Shown here: positions 46,685-57,574 of the stretch, one piece after another
How positions within the stretch are numbered: the first letter of the stretch is position 1
Layout of the letters: every line of letters starts with the position of its first letter
From: Dermatemys mawii
Taxonomy: Eukaryota; Chordata; Testudines; Dermatemydidae
Direction of reading: 5' to 3'
Assembly: GCA_007922305.1 (NCBI GenBank)
Contig: ML677333.1
Coordinates: forward strand, 15,770,676-15,834,675
DNA length: 64,000 bases
Translations under genes and position numbers: made by a program
The notes under the pieces: model-generated
The model's input: the letters and a program-made list of their open reading frames with translations, nothing else
Told to the model about the DNA's origin: nothing
The model's database searches: none

Positions 46685-46985
46685 TTCCCCCTTTTGCTCA
46701 GTGGTTAGAGCATTCATCGAGGATGTGGGATACCCAGGTTCAAATCCTCGCTCTGCCTGATATTGAGCGGGAATTTGAACTTGAACCTCCCATCCTGTAA
46801 GCTGCCCTAGCTACCTAGATGGTATTCTCCGTAGGTTCTCTCTCAGTCTCTCTTGTTGAAGCTCCTTCTGATTTGTATAGCTACTTAAATATTCATTGGG
46901 CAAGAGAGTAAGACTGATTCTACACCTAGCAGTTAGGGCACTCACACACAGGCAGGGGGACATCTGGGTTCCAGGGCCTACGCCA
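46685..46985 (+). repeat. tRNA-like SINE with inverted halves
   Basis: An A-box-like 'tgctcagtggttagagc' (46,695-46,711) and a perfect B box 'ggttcaaatcc' (46,737-46,747) are spaced as in a tRNA gene. Downstream, 'ttgaacctcccatcctgtaa' is an inverted tRNA-like half. A third half ('cagttagggcactcacac' and 'catctgggttccaggg') lies at about 46,927-46,975. The stems do not form a proper cloverleaf, so this is a SINE, not a tRNA gene. Confidence 0.7.
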
Positions 46986-46989
46986 ATTA

Positions 46990-47265
46990 AGATTGATACT
47001 AAGTGGAACTCAAGCTGACTCAAGCTCATGGGGGTCAGGCTAAGAGGCTGTGTAACTATGGTGTACACAGTCGGATGAGTGCTGGAGCTTGGGCTCCAGG
47101 ACCCTGTAACGTGGGAGTGTCTCATGATGCAGCCTGAGTTGGAACATGTACACCACAGTTAAACAGTCCCTTAACCCAAACTCCGTGAGGCCAAGTCCGC
47201 TGACATGGGCCAGGCATGGGTGTCTAATTGCAGGGTAGGCATATCCTTGGAATCCATTGATTTCA
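46990..47265. mobile_element. Palindromic DNA element (gcttgggctcc family)
   Basis: 'gctggagcttgggctccagg' sits at the centre of arms that begin 'caagctgactcaagctcatg' and end 'gtgtctaattgcagggtagg'. The pattern 'acagttaaacagtcccttaa' is opposite 'aagaggctgtgtaactatgg'. I recognise it as a foldback element of turtle genomes, here AT-shifted by CpG decay. Confidence 0.6.
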
Positions 47266-47269
47266 GTGG

Positions 47270-49560
47270 GCTCTGGATCAGGCTTGTGCATACATCAAGG
47301 AGAGCAATAGGCTCAACCTCTGTTGTGCAAAGCTGAGGGGTGAATCTTGACCTAAATATTGTAGCACTTGAACTAGTGTTGTTGCAAAGATTACAGTACA
47401 GCTTAGTTAGGAACCACTCCACCAGAGTTAAGTATGAAATACCCTGGACTACTAAATACTCTGCATTTACATATTGGATAAACACCCTGCTACTTAGTAA
47501 ATGTGTTTCCAGAACTGAGATGCCCTGGGAATATTCACAGCATTTAACTTGCCCTTCATTTTGTAACTCTTTGTGAGCATTCATTGATGTAGTCTGGTCT
47601 GGTGACATACTGGGCTAAGATATAAAATATGCAGGAATACTGTCTGCCGCAAGACCTGCCAGAAGTTGGTTGCTATGCCATCTGGGCTGCTTTTATTTAT
47701 CCAGATGTATTTCTCTGGTTTTACATTTTTAATTAGTACATTTTAAGGAAGAGAAAACTTTTATTTAACCTCTTCAGTGCTGTATAATGTAGGTAAGGCA
47801 AACTAAACCTCATTCCCAGTACTTCCCGGTCCACGTAACTTGAAATACTGACTTTCCTAGAATGTACTGCATTCTGCTGTCACAGTCTGCAGTCTTTTAA
47901 GTATTTTTTTTTGGTTGCGGGAGGGGAGGAAAAGATTGAGGGAGGGGAAACCAAGACTCAACCACTGTACCTCTTCGTCACAGGATTCATTCATAGCTTC
48001 CTCAATTCTTTCCATCATAGGCCTTGTCCTTTCCCTTACCTTCTCCCCACCCAAAACTCATATACAATCTTTATGACCATGTTTTCATAAGTGTGGCTTG
48101 ACAGATAAGCCCATACATTTTATATGCATCCCATAATATAGGCCAGAAAACCTGTTTATGACTTCAGAAGAGCTACTCAGAGAGATTGAGTAATTCCACA
48201 ACCATTTACCCTCTTATATATGCAATTATGCAGTTGTGCATGCAAATGACTGCTCTGTACATCAATTACTGCAAAGAAAAGCATGACTGCTGCACATGCT
48301 TAGGCACATACTTAACTTGAAGCTAGTGAGATTAACCATATGTGTAAAATTAAGCATTTGACAGTTTGCAGATTTGAGTATTTAGGTTTAGATACTACAT
48401 AAAGTTTGCATAGCTTAACTTGTATAGCACAGTGAAGTCCCAGTGAAATCAGCAGAACCTGTGCGGATACTTTTACATGACCAGGGCATGATAAATGTAG
48501 GTTGTTGCAGAGAGAAATTTGGGGTTGGTTGATTTTTGGGCTTTTGCACACTTGTGTAGTTCTCAAAACTTTTCTTTCAAGAGATAAGGGAGTGTTTTGC
48601 CTTTTTCTCAAGCTATTTTAAAAAGATTCAAATTGGGTTAAAGACAAGCCTGGGGCAGTTGGCAGTTTGGAAATACCCTTAACATTTCTGGCACTCCGAG
48701 TTTTAAAAATGTATTCATTTTATTTTAGCCAAATATTTGTACCCTGTGTAAATAATTTCTATTATTTTTCCATCACAAATATTAGTACAAATGTCTTTCC
48801 AAATGTTAGCAGGAGAAAGAATTCCATGTGCAGCCACACATTTGCACTGTGTATGACCCCTTTCACATGTCAATCACTCCAATATCAACACTTGTACACA
48901 GCTGAACTTTCCCATGTAGAACAGAAGGAGTTTGGTTAGTGAAGAGAACCTCGTAACAGAGAGAGCTTATAGCAATATCAGCCATAAAATTAAAATGGAA
49001 AAACTAACCTAAAAAAATGAAACTATCAGGTTAGAAGTCCCACAGTTGTAAAAACAAAAAAACAAACAAACAAACAAAAACAGACAAACGAAGAACCCCA
49101 GATACCCTAGCCTAGTACTAAACCCCTAAAATTATCTAAACAGATTTTTCCCCAATTATTATCCATTATCTATAATGTTTGCTTACTTTTCCGCAGTTCA
49201 TTGATCTTGCATGATAAGAATGGATATGTCTCTCAGATACCAAGGTGGTAGGAGCTTCTGAAGAGCTAAGAACCTGATCCTAAGAGCTGAGCACTGACAA
49301 ATCTCACCAACTTCTGTCACCTAGGCCCTGATCCAGCAAAGTACTCAAACATGCACTTAATTTTAAGCATTCAGATTGTCCCTAATTAAGAACATGCTCA
49401 ATTGGGGCTTTAGTTAGTTTCACTTTTGTCTCTGGTCAATTTTTAGGCACTTATATTTTTGGTTTTCATGCACTGCACAGTGCTGTAATGTTTGTTCTTC
49501 AAATATTGCATAGGACAATTAAATCACAATTAAAAACAGCTTCCATTGACATTTTTAAAG
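47270..49560. other. No gene recognised; minor repeats
   Basis: A palindromic MITE fragment is at 48,290-48,490 ('aggcacatacttaact', 'cttttacatgaccagggc') and another at 49,324-49,420 ('ggccctgatccagcaaagta'). An (AAAC)n run occupies about 49,051-49,085. A 145-codon minus ORF (47,171-47,608) partly overlaps the element at 46,990-47,265 and has no domain. Confidence 0.4.
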
Positions 49561-49568
49561 CATTGCTG

Positions 49569-49870
49569 TTAGAGCTGGTTGAAATTCTTTCAATGAAATA
49601 TGGGGTTTTGACAATAAATAATTTTTATGGGAAAAATTATTTGCATCTAAATTTTCTTTTCTTTTTTTTTCCACCATGTTTGAACATTCCCCTGCATCCA
49701 GGAAAAAGTTGAAGGAAAACTAAATGAGTGAAAGAAGGTGTTCTCCTCCTACTACCAGCAAAACAAAAAGAAAAATTTTGAAATCAAATATTTTGTTTTA
49801 AATTTGCCAAAATAATAAACTATTTTTACATTTGCAAATAAACCCTTTCATTTTTTTCAGCCTGCTCTAA
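49569..49870. mobile_element. MITE with 'ttagagctgg' ends
   Basis: The left end 'ttagagctggttgaaattc' is mirrored by 'ttcagcctgctctaa' on the right. The 300-bp AT-rich interior has paired 'ggaaaaat' and 'atttgccaaaat' blocks. It is a foldback-type non-autonomous element. A similar right end occurs at 54,441-54,454. Confidence 0.7.
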
Positions 49871-49874
49871 CTAA

Positions 49875-51320
49875 TATATTTATTAAATATATATAATAAA
49901 GTTTTATAAAACATTATTCATTTTTAACAAAACTTAAATGGATGCTGTAGAGTACCTTTCATTGTTTCAGGGATTAAGATATTAGAGCAAGACATCTTTT
50001 GGCTTTAGAACAAGCCATTCTTGTTTGGCTTCACTCACTCTCACAAACAGACGCCTGGGAGTAGACTTCATTTAAAATACTAAGTGTATTTTCTGAGCAA
50101 TGGACAAACATCAGTACTAACATTACTAGCTATCTTTGATCCTGTTGACACAATTTTGTTGTAACTTGAAATTAATGGACTCAAATGCTTACTCACATGA
50201 GTAAGGATGAAGGAAGGATCCCAGTTTCATAGACAAAACTCAGATCTTTCAACAGGAGGAACTGCTATTTTCTATTGCAACTACTGAATTATTGTGTGAT
50301 ATTAGATCTTTTGAACTTTTCATGTGAAATTAGGAGGATTTTACAAAGAATAAATTCACCAGAGCTTATGAAGCAACAGAAGAATCATAACTTACAAAGA
50401 TTTTAAACTATGGCAATATACCTTTTAAAACATCTGAAAATATGTAACTTGTGTACTTAGTACTAGAGAGAAGTTTTGCAAGATTAATCTAATTTACACA
50501 GGAAAACATTTTACTTTTAACTACCTAAAAATTGCTCTACAAAATGCACAAACAGCATCAATGTAGTGCAATAATACTTCTTTAAATGTAATACAAACAG
50601 TTCATTTATACAACTACCTCTTTAGCTCGAGAAATTAAGCACAAAATTTAATTGTTAGAGTTCAGAAGATTCACATCAAATGCAGCATCAACACTACAGC
50701 AGTAATAGTAATTTCTATTTTATATTTCACAAACAACTATTTGTGAATGTTCTGCATTCTGTATTAAAGACACATCCAAAAATTAATTCCATTTTTCCAG
50801 TTAAGAACGTCTATAATTTCAAGTCAACTGTGTTATTTTTGCCATGATTTCTATACATTCATAAGTAAAGGTTACCTGAAGTTAGCATGAGAGCACGTTA
50901 GATTTCATCCAGCTCAAAAGTGGGAGATCTGCTCAGATTGAGTAGACCAAAAAAAAGTTTCTCAGCTAAGTATAATCCTGTAAAATGTAAGATCTTCAAT
51001 TCCAAGGGAAGCCAGTATAGTTGAAGGCACTAAGGACCTCTCCAGAGGCACTCAAAACCTTGTAAGAGATGGTCCTTTGTGACCTGTTCAGATCTAGAGT
51101 CCTATTTGTCAGAAACAGGCTTCCTTGCATGACCCAGACAAAAGCAAAAAAGGCTCTGTAAATTTTAAACATTCAGTATCGTAAAGTACATTAGACTAAG
51201 TAGAACTGTCATATTTTTTAATACGTATTCCCTAGGGACTATATATTAACATTTCTACATTTTTGCAAACAAAGGAGTTTGTAAGAGAATTATAGTTAAA
51301 TTGCTATGGTTAGAAAGGGC
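49875..51320. other. No gene recognised
   Basis: AT-rich, with no ORF of note and no repeat signature I recognise. Confidence 0.35.
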
Positions 51321-51329
51321 TGCATTACC

Positions 51330-51650
51330 AACACTCCTCCTATCTCCTTAACTTGCACCTATTTAGAAAGAGAACCTGACAATGGATGCCTTACCCAGAT
51401 CCTGGTGTGGATTTGCAGAGACTGTGGCCTGCACTTCTCATCTCAGAAAGCCAAACTGGGGGGACCATCCAGTGTGAAAGGTGTCTGCTGATGGACACTC
51501 TCAGGAACCAGGTGGGAGAGCTACAGGAAGAAGTGGCTAGGCTGAGAAGCATCCATGCCCATGAGGAATTCACTGAGAGTATTCATGTGAAAACATCCAA
51601 GGCTGAAGAAACTATCCAGCTACAGAGGACTGCTCTCACAGCATCAGAGA
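51330..51650 (+). pseudogene. CR1-type LINE ORF1 fragment
   Basis: The translation has two Cys pairs ('CRDCG' and, in the neighbouring frame, 'CERC') followed by a coiled-coil stretch, 'LRNQVGELQEEVARLRSIHA'. Cys-rich zinc fingers followed by a leucine-zipper-like segment are typical of the nucleic-acid-binding ORF1 protein of CR1 elements. The two Cys pairs sit in different frames and no RT follows, so it is a relic. It abuts a Harbinger copy in the opposite orientation. Confidence 0.65.
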
Positions 51651-52620
51651 AGGAGGAGATTGTGGAGCAGGCAGCAAGCTGCAATAACAATGGGAATATT
51701 TCTGGCACTGAGATCTGAATGGGTCAGTAAGCTGTGCCAGCATCCCTTGAGACACCCGAATGCACACTCTACCACCATTCTGCATTTGCTCAGCCTGTAG
51801 TTGAACAGCTCCTTATTACTCTGTATGGGCACCTATGTATGGCTTCATGAAGCTGGGCATTAATGGGTAGGCTGGGTCCCGAAGGATAACAATGGGCATT
51901 TCAGCATCCCCAACAGTAATTTTTTGGTCTGGGAAGAAAGTCCCTTCCTGCAGCTGTTTAAAAAGGCTAGAGTTCTTAAAGACACAAGCGTCATGAACCC
52001 TGCCCAGCCAACCCACGTTGATGTTAGTGAAACGTCCTGTGATCAACCAGTGCTTGCAGGACCATGGAAAAGTACCCTTGCGTTTTATGTACTCTCAGCG
52101 CTGGTGGTCCAGTGCCAGGGTAGGGATATGCGTTCCGTCTATAGCCCCACCACAGTTTGGGAACCCCATTGCTGCAAAGCCATCCACTATGGCCTGCACA
52201 TTGCCCAGAGTCACTACCCTTGACAGCATCAGTTCAATGATTGCGTTGGCCCCTTGCATCACTGCAGCCCACACTGTAGATTTACCCACTTCAAATTAAT
52301 TGCTGACTGACCGGTAGCTGTCTGGCGTGGCAAGCTTCCAGAGGGTTATCGCCACTCACTTTTGAACTGTGAGGGCTGATCACATCTTTGTCTTCTGGCA
52401 GCTCAGGACAGGGGAAAGGAAGTCACACAGTTCCATAAAGGTGCCCTTATGCATACGAAAGTTTCTCAGCCACTGGGAATCATCCCAGACCTGCAGAACT
52501 ATGCAGTCCCACCAGTCCATGCTAGTTTCCCGGGCCCAGAATCACCGTTCCAATGTATGAGCCTGCCCCAGGATCCCTAAGCTGCCAGTGCCACTGCATT
52601 TGAGGAGGCCCGTGTCCATG
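51644..52620 (-). pseudogene. PIF/Harbinger transposase (HARBI1-like), decayed
   Basis: The minus-strand order is that of a HARBI1-like DDE nuclease. An N-terminal 'VWDDSQWLRNFRMHKGTFME' type helix lies at about 52,420-52,480. 'FEVGKSTVWAAVMQGANAI' follows, then 'FPNCGGAIDGTHIP' with the first catalytic Asp (about 52,125-52,165). 'TNINVGWLGRVHDACVFKNS' comes next, then 'RDPAYPLMPSFMKPY' with the second Asp. A frameshift precedes 'MVVECAFGCLKG', which carries the catalytic Glu, and 'AACCLLHNL' closes the domain. Stops occur after 'ALDHQR' and 'GAHTE'. All three acidic residues can be read, but the gene is broken. Confidence 0.9.
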
Positions 52621-52776
52621 TCGTCCTCACTCTCATGGCTGCCCTGCCTTCGCATTCTTGCATGGGTTTTCCCTTTTTGCATACATTGCAGGATAATTCA
52701 CAAGCTCTTTACAATGCCCGTAACTGCTGTGATGAGCTGAGAGGGTTCCTTACCCGCATTATTATGATGTCTGCAT

Positions 52777-53140
52777 GGGCAGTCCATGGAAAAGGCCAAA
52801 GCTGGCAGAGGAAGTGTTCGACTAAGGAAGAAAGGAGAAAGACAGGAGAAGAGATGCCACTCAGCAGGAGATGCTGAAGCCATCAGACTTGACGTACTTT
52901 CTACAAGTGCCTGGAGCACAGCAGGATAAACAGCCGCAGGGCGAGTGATGCTGATGCCACCGGAATAGATATTCCAGCCAAACAATGGGAGGACCTTCGA
53001 GGTAGACTCTTCCGGGCAATTCATGGAAAAGGGCAGAGCTGGCAGTGGAAACATTTGACTAAGGAAGAAAGGAGAAAGACGAGAGAAGAGATGCCACTCA
53101 GCGGGAGAAGAGATGCCACTCGGCAGGAGATGCAACTGAC
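52777..53140. repeat. Two direct copies of a segment of about 95 bp
   Basis: 'catgggcagtccatggaaaa' with 'gactaaggaagaaaggagaa' and 'gagaagagatgccactcagc' occurs at about 52,775-52,870. It recurs at about 53,014-53,104, starts about 240 bp apart. Inside the second copy 'agagatgccactc' is repeated again within 21 bp. The 167-codon minus ORF (52,698-53,201) spans both copies and therefore contains a protein-level repeat ('AEWHLFS.LSPFFLS'). I see no domain, and composition suggests a chance ORF kept open by the repeat. Confidence 0.8.
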
Positions 53141-53689
53141 ATCCTGGGGGAGGAACTGAAGAGTGATTGCAAGATTGGTTGCTAGACAAAGAGCTAGTCA
53201 AAATAGGTCAGAAAACCATGCCTGCCTCGACTACATCGGGGCAATTAGGATAACTCTGGTTTTGTCCTGTTTGATTTTGTTCACCACTTTGAGAATCAGA
53301 GGTGCTGGGAGAAACACATAACATATCTTCTTTATCCAAGTGAGGACAAACGTATTCCCTCGTGACCTAGACTCCTCCCCTGAACAGAACCAAGGAGACA
53401 CCAAATGGGAGTACCTGGTACTGAAAATGATCTTGGCCTATGACACAATGCATGAATATTGGGTGGGATGGGTTTATTGCTAAATGGAAGTATGTGTCCT
53501 GAAGATCGTGGGCCAAAAACCCCAATCCCCTGAATCCGAAAATGGAATTATAGATGCCAGAAAAACACCCTGAACTTTTGAGACCTCATTAATTTGTTTT
53601 GGAGTCTTGGATTTTAGTTTGATTTCTACCCTCTGTTTGTGAGACAGACTGAAGGATCCTGTATTATCAAATTTTTGTTCCCCATGCAG

Positions 53690-54010
53690 CTACTTAAGAT
53701 TGTGATCCAGTTATCCATTAACCTTTTATTTGTTAAACTAAAATAGATTAATCTTGAGTCTTTCACCATAAGGTATGTTTTCCAGTCCTTCAATCATTTT
53801 CATGGCTCTTCTCTAACCCCCTCCAATTTATCAACATTTCTCTTGAACTGTTGACACCAGAACGGGACACAGCATTCCAGTAGCCGTTGCACCTTTGCCA
53901 AATATAGAGGTAATACATCCTCCTTACTCCTATTCAATAGTCCCCTGTTCTTATACCAAGGATTGTATTAGTCTTTTCGGCCAAGAGTTGCACTAGGACC
54001 TTATGTTCCG
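53690..54010 (-). mobile_element. CR1-type LINE, 3' coding part
   Basis: In antisense the block reads 'agagaagagccatgaaaatg', 'attgaaggactggaaaacat', 'atgttgataaattggagggg' and 'ggaatgctgtgtcccgttct'. This lines up with the + strand LINE at about 25,920-26,120 in the same order. No open frame remains. It is the downstream part of the same insertion as 54,540-54,850. Confidence 0.85.
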
Positions 54011-54039
54011 CTGATTATTCACCAGGAGCTCCAATAGGT

Positions 54040-54460
54040 CTGACCAAAAAGAGGAGAGATCCCTTTCCGTGAACATTTTGGAGAAAAAGTTTTGTCCTAA
54101 AGCATGACAAAACATCAACACCCAAAAAATTTTCACAGAAAGGGCTTTAAAAGAAAAACTCCATTTTGGGAGAGTAGAAATTAAATTTTTCAGCTTTGTG
54201 GCTGCCCTGAATGAAAGCTCTTGTCAATTTCAGTGAAAACAACAAGTGCTTTCCGGGCTGGTTGCTGGCCACTCTGCCTCCCTATCGATCCCCCAGAGGT
54301 CCCCAGTAGTCCTCTCTGTCCCCTGAAGATGTGGGGGAGGTAGCATTCAATAAAAGTTATGTCAAATCTGTATTAGATTCAACAAAATGTGTTATGGAGA
54401 ATTGGCATTTTCTGATTACACTATGTTTTGCTGGAAAATTTCCAACCAGCTCTACTCTCA
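54040..54460. mobile_element. MITE-like AT-rich insert splitting the LINE
   Basis: The right end 'tttccaaccagctctac' matches the inverted end of the 49,569 MITE family (ttagagctggtt). The interior has the same 'aaaaagttttgtcc' and 'ccaaaaaattttcacag' style. The left end is poorly preserved ('aataggtctgaccaaaaag'), so the boundary is approximate. It separates two pieces of one LINE. Confidence 0.5.
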
Positions 54461-54539
54461 AAATCCTTTTCAGTGTCACTGCTTCCCATAACAGAATCCC
54501 CCAGCCTGTCAATACGGATTCATTTTTCCTCTAGATGTA

Positions 54540-54850
54540 TAGGTCCAATAACCCTGTGAGACACCACTAGAAACAGACCCACTCAGTGTTGATTCTCTGT
54601 TTGCAATTATATCTTGAGATCCATCCAACAGCCATTTTTAACCCATTTAATGTGTGTGATGTTGATTTTGTTTCATTTTAGTTCTTTAATCATAATGCTG
54701 TGCAGTGCCCATTCAAATACTTTATGGAAGTATAAATACATGACACAACACTATCCCTTTTGTCAATCAAATTTATGATTTCAGTAAAAAAAAATCAAGT
54801 TGTGTCTTTTTTACACAAACCCATTTTGATTTATATTAAGTCAATGCCCA
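54540..54850 (-). pseudogene. CR1-type reverse transcriptase relic, palm region
   Basis: In antisense the translation gives 'YLYFHKVFEWALHSIMIKEL', an altered form of the DFxKAFD palm motif. 'IKWVKNGCWMDLKI', 'TENQH' and 'SHRVIGP' follow, where intact elements have the 'SGVPQGSVLGP' segment. The first catalytic Asp is lost (YLYF for YLDF). Spacing matches the + strand copy at 25,420-25,620. Confidence 0.75.
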
Positions 54851-54854
54851 CAAT

Positions 54855-55900
54855 ATGCTATACGGAAGACAAGGTGAATAAAAAGCAATGTTTTTAAATT
54901 TTAAAAAATCATTTTTATTTAAATTGAATTGTTCAAATTTAAATACAAATTTATTTTTCTAAATAAGCCTATTTAAAATTAAATGTGAAATTATGAAAAC
55001 CTAATAGAATAATAATTTAAATTAAATTACAAATATTAAGTGATATATTTGCTTTCAAAGTTTAAAAGAAAGTCAAACAACTGAACTGGTTTAAATTGCT
55101 ACCTAAGCACCTGCAATCAGAATTTGGTGAAGGGCTAACCCAACCACCTGTAGCCTCTACTTCAGGTGCAAAGAAAATATTTTCATTTCAGTTTATTCAA
55201 CTAGTTCAGTTCAGTAGCCAGTTAATTCAAAATTAAGAAACCAACTGTTAGTTGAAATGCTTCATTTCCTCCTCCAATCTATAAATAAAAACTAGATCTG
55301 AGAGGATGAGATCTACAAGCTCTAAAATTTTGAAGGACAATGGTAACAAAATGTCATAAATTCACTAACTACAAATAATGCTATCTTTAAATGTTCTGAT
55401 AGATTTATTTTCTTATATATCTAGCACATTTAAAGTAGTTTTATTTAACTCATTTTTTTAAAAAAAATTAAAATGCTGTCTGTGTGTTTTTAACTGAATT
55501 TGAATTTCCATCCAAATACAGCTTGACACAAATCAGAATTAAAACAATAAATCTAGTAAATTATAAATGTGTCATTTGCCATTTTCTAACAATTTGAGTA
55601 CTGCCAACTTCAAAAAATTAAAAAACATGAGTCACATCCCCAATATCCTTTTTTTTTTCCTTTCACATGTAAGCAGCGTCAGGATGAGCTCTACCCTGAC
55701 ATCTGGTGGTGAATTGCGGGAACTGCAGCGAGTTGTGGAAAAGAACTTTGGGGCGGATCTTATTTGCATAGGCACACCCACCGCGCTTAATCTGAGCTCA
55801 CAGCAACCCAAATGGTCACTTCGGCTGCTGTGGGTCCCCCAGTTTCTCTGTTATTGGGGCAGAAATGACAAAGTGTTGTTACCCTGATTATGTGAATTGA
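54855..55900. other. No gene recognised; very AT-rich stretch
   Basis: 54,890-55,060 is dominated by 'aaattt' blocks. A 106-codon + ORF (55,567-55,887) has no domain. The GC-richer part at about 55,680-55,870 may be a fragment of an unassigned repeat. Confidence 0.35.
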
Positions 55901-55904
55901 GGGC

Positions 55905-56925
55905 TGTGGACATGTACTTGTTATGTACTTCTTTGTTATGATGGAGGGACTCACCATCATCTAGGTAGTACTCAGTGGGCAAGGGACAGGGGTTCAACAC
56001 TCACTGAATTTGAGAGAGGCCATAGATAGGTATCTATACCTTTTGGTGAGGGCTTTGGCTAAGGGCCTTACAGGCTTATTGCACCTTGCCTCTCTCTATG
56101 ATGGAATGTCACAGCTAATTTTTGATTCCATTAGGAGTCTAGATTCAGCCTGCTGAGCTGAATTCACTTTGGGTCCAGTAGTACACCTGCACTAAGGCCC
56201 CCTGAAATCACTGAGCACTGTGTTAAGTAGGAAGGCCTGAAGGTCTATTGCTGAGCAGTTCCTGAAAATATTGTGAAGCAGTGCAGTTTGTGTGTTGGCT
56301 GGCAGGGCAGCCAGCAGAGCAGTTTGTGCTGCTGGCAGAGTGGCTGGCACAGCAGAGGAGTTCGTGTTTCGGCTGGTAGAGCCAAGTTGAGCTGCTGCTG
56401 GCAGAGCAACTGGCAGAGTAGAGCAGTTCATGGAACAGCCTCGGACTGCAATAGGTGCCCTCCATTTCCACCTAGGCTGGGAGGTAAGACTCTGCAGACT
56501 GACTTTTGAACTCTGCACTGCCCAGGAACAGAGACTCTTGGGCTGTTGGACTTTTGGGACTATTGGGTGATTTTTGGGGTTGTGGGACTCAAGAGCCAAA
56601 GGGCAGGACACAGCCTATTTGCTGGGAGAGGGGCTTCTGGTTCATGGTTTGTTTTATTAATCCTGTTTGTGGTGTTTCTCCAATATAATGCCACATTGTT
56701 TCTCTCTGTTATTAAAAGGCTTTTGGTACACTCAGACTCTGTGTTTGCGAGAGGGGAAGTATTGTCTCTTAGAGGCACCCAGAGGAGTGGTATATGGTTG
56801 TCTCAGGTCACTGGGTGGGGGCTCGAGCTGGTTTTTGTATTGTGTTATTGGAATGGAACCCCTAGATACTGAACCCAGCCCTTGTTGCTGCCAACTCTGA
56901 TGGGCAGAAGAGTTACACACAAATC
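55905..56925 (+). mobile_element. LTR-like dispersed repeat with internal minisatellite
   Basis: The right half reads 'actcttgggctgttggactt', 'ttaatcctgtttgtggtgtt', 'ttattaaaaggcttttggta' and 'gcgagaggggaagtattgtc', ending 'gggcagaagagttaca'. I recognise this as an LTR-like turtle repeat, perhaps Gypsy- or ERV-derived. An 'attaaa' polyadenylation-type signal lies near 56,712. At 56,290-56,420 the left half contains a degenerate 'ggctggcagagcag' minisatellite, as seen in U3 enhancer repeats. Boundaries are approximate and no coding domain is visible. Confidence 0.5.
56290..56420. repeat. Degenerate minisatellite (ggctggcagagcag)
   Basis: About eight imperfect units with a core like 'tggcagagcagctggca' follow each other. 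Antisense ORFs over this tract give Ala/Ser-rich repetitive peptides, which should not be read as a protein. Confidence 0.8.
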
Positions 56926-57124
56926 AAATCATGGTTTTAGTCTGCAATGTGCATAGCCTGCTCAGGGAACTTCCTCTTCTCTCCCGCCTCTTCCCCCACC
57001 ACACACACACACCCTATTCTACCAGGCAGCTACACAAATTGGTTCATGATTAAACCATTCACGAACACAATTGCTAATGCTACCACTATTACTCAGTACT
57101 TCTTCAACCAATTCCCTTGTGTTA

Positions 57125-57571
57125 GGCTATGTCTACACTGGCAATTGAATGACAAAACTTTTGTCTTTCAGAGGTGCTGGAAAAAAAATAAACCTGAAAG
57201 ACAAAAGTTTTGGCAACAACAAGCATGAGTGTGAACAGTGTGTTGTCAACAGGCCATGTTTACACTATAGACACTACAGCAGCAGAGGTATGATACTGTA
57301 GCTATGCCACAGTAGTTATGCCACTGCAGCTATGCTGTTGCAGTGCTCGTAGCGTAGATGCTTCCTACAGTGATGGAAGAGATATTTCCATCACACAGGT
57401 TAGCCAGCTCCCCAAGTGGCAGTAGCTAGGTCACAGAAGCATTCATCCTCCAGTCTCACTGCATCTACGCTGGGGGTTAGGTTGGCATAGATATAGTACT
57501 CACAGGGTGAATTTTTTACATCTCTAAGTGACATTGCTATGTCGATCTAAATTTTAAGGGTAGACCAGGCC
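57125..57571. mobile_element. Composite of Harbinger-type MITEs flanked by TTA
   Basis: The left end 'ggctatgtctacact' follows TTA (57,122-57,124). The right end 'agggtagaccaggcc' is followed by TTA (57,572-57,574). Inside, a second left-type end 'aggccatgtttacacta' occurs at 57,251. A separate foldback with arms 'aaaacttttgtctttcag' and 'ctgaaagacaaaagtttt' spans about 57,153-57,213. The block thus looks like one short MITE placed at the end of another. Confidence 0.8.
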
Positions 57572-57574
57572 TTA

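Noticed and set aside
46695..46770. Possible tRNA gene with A and B boxes
   Set aside because: Acceptor and anticodon stems cannot be formed and an inverted half follows; it is a SINE.
47171..47608. 145-codon minus ORF
   Set aside because: It partly overlaps a palindromic DNA element and has no domain or exon signals.
56192..56611. 139-codon Ala/Ser-rich ORF on minus
   Set aside because: It is a read-through of a minisatellite; the repetitive peptide has no domain and the sense strand is an LTR-like repeat.
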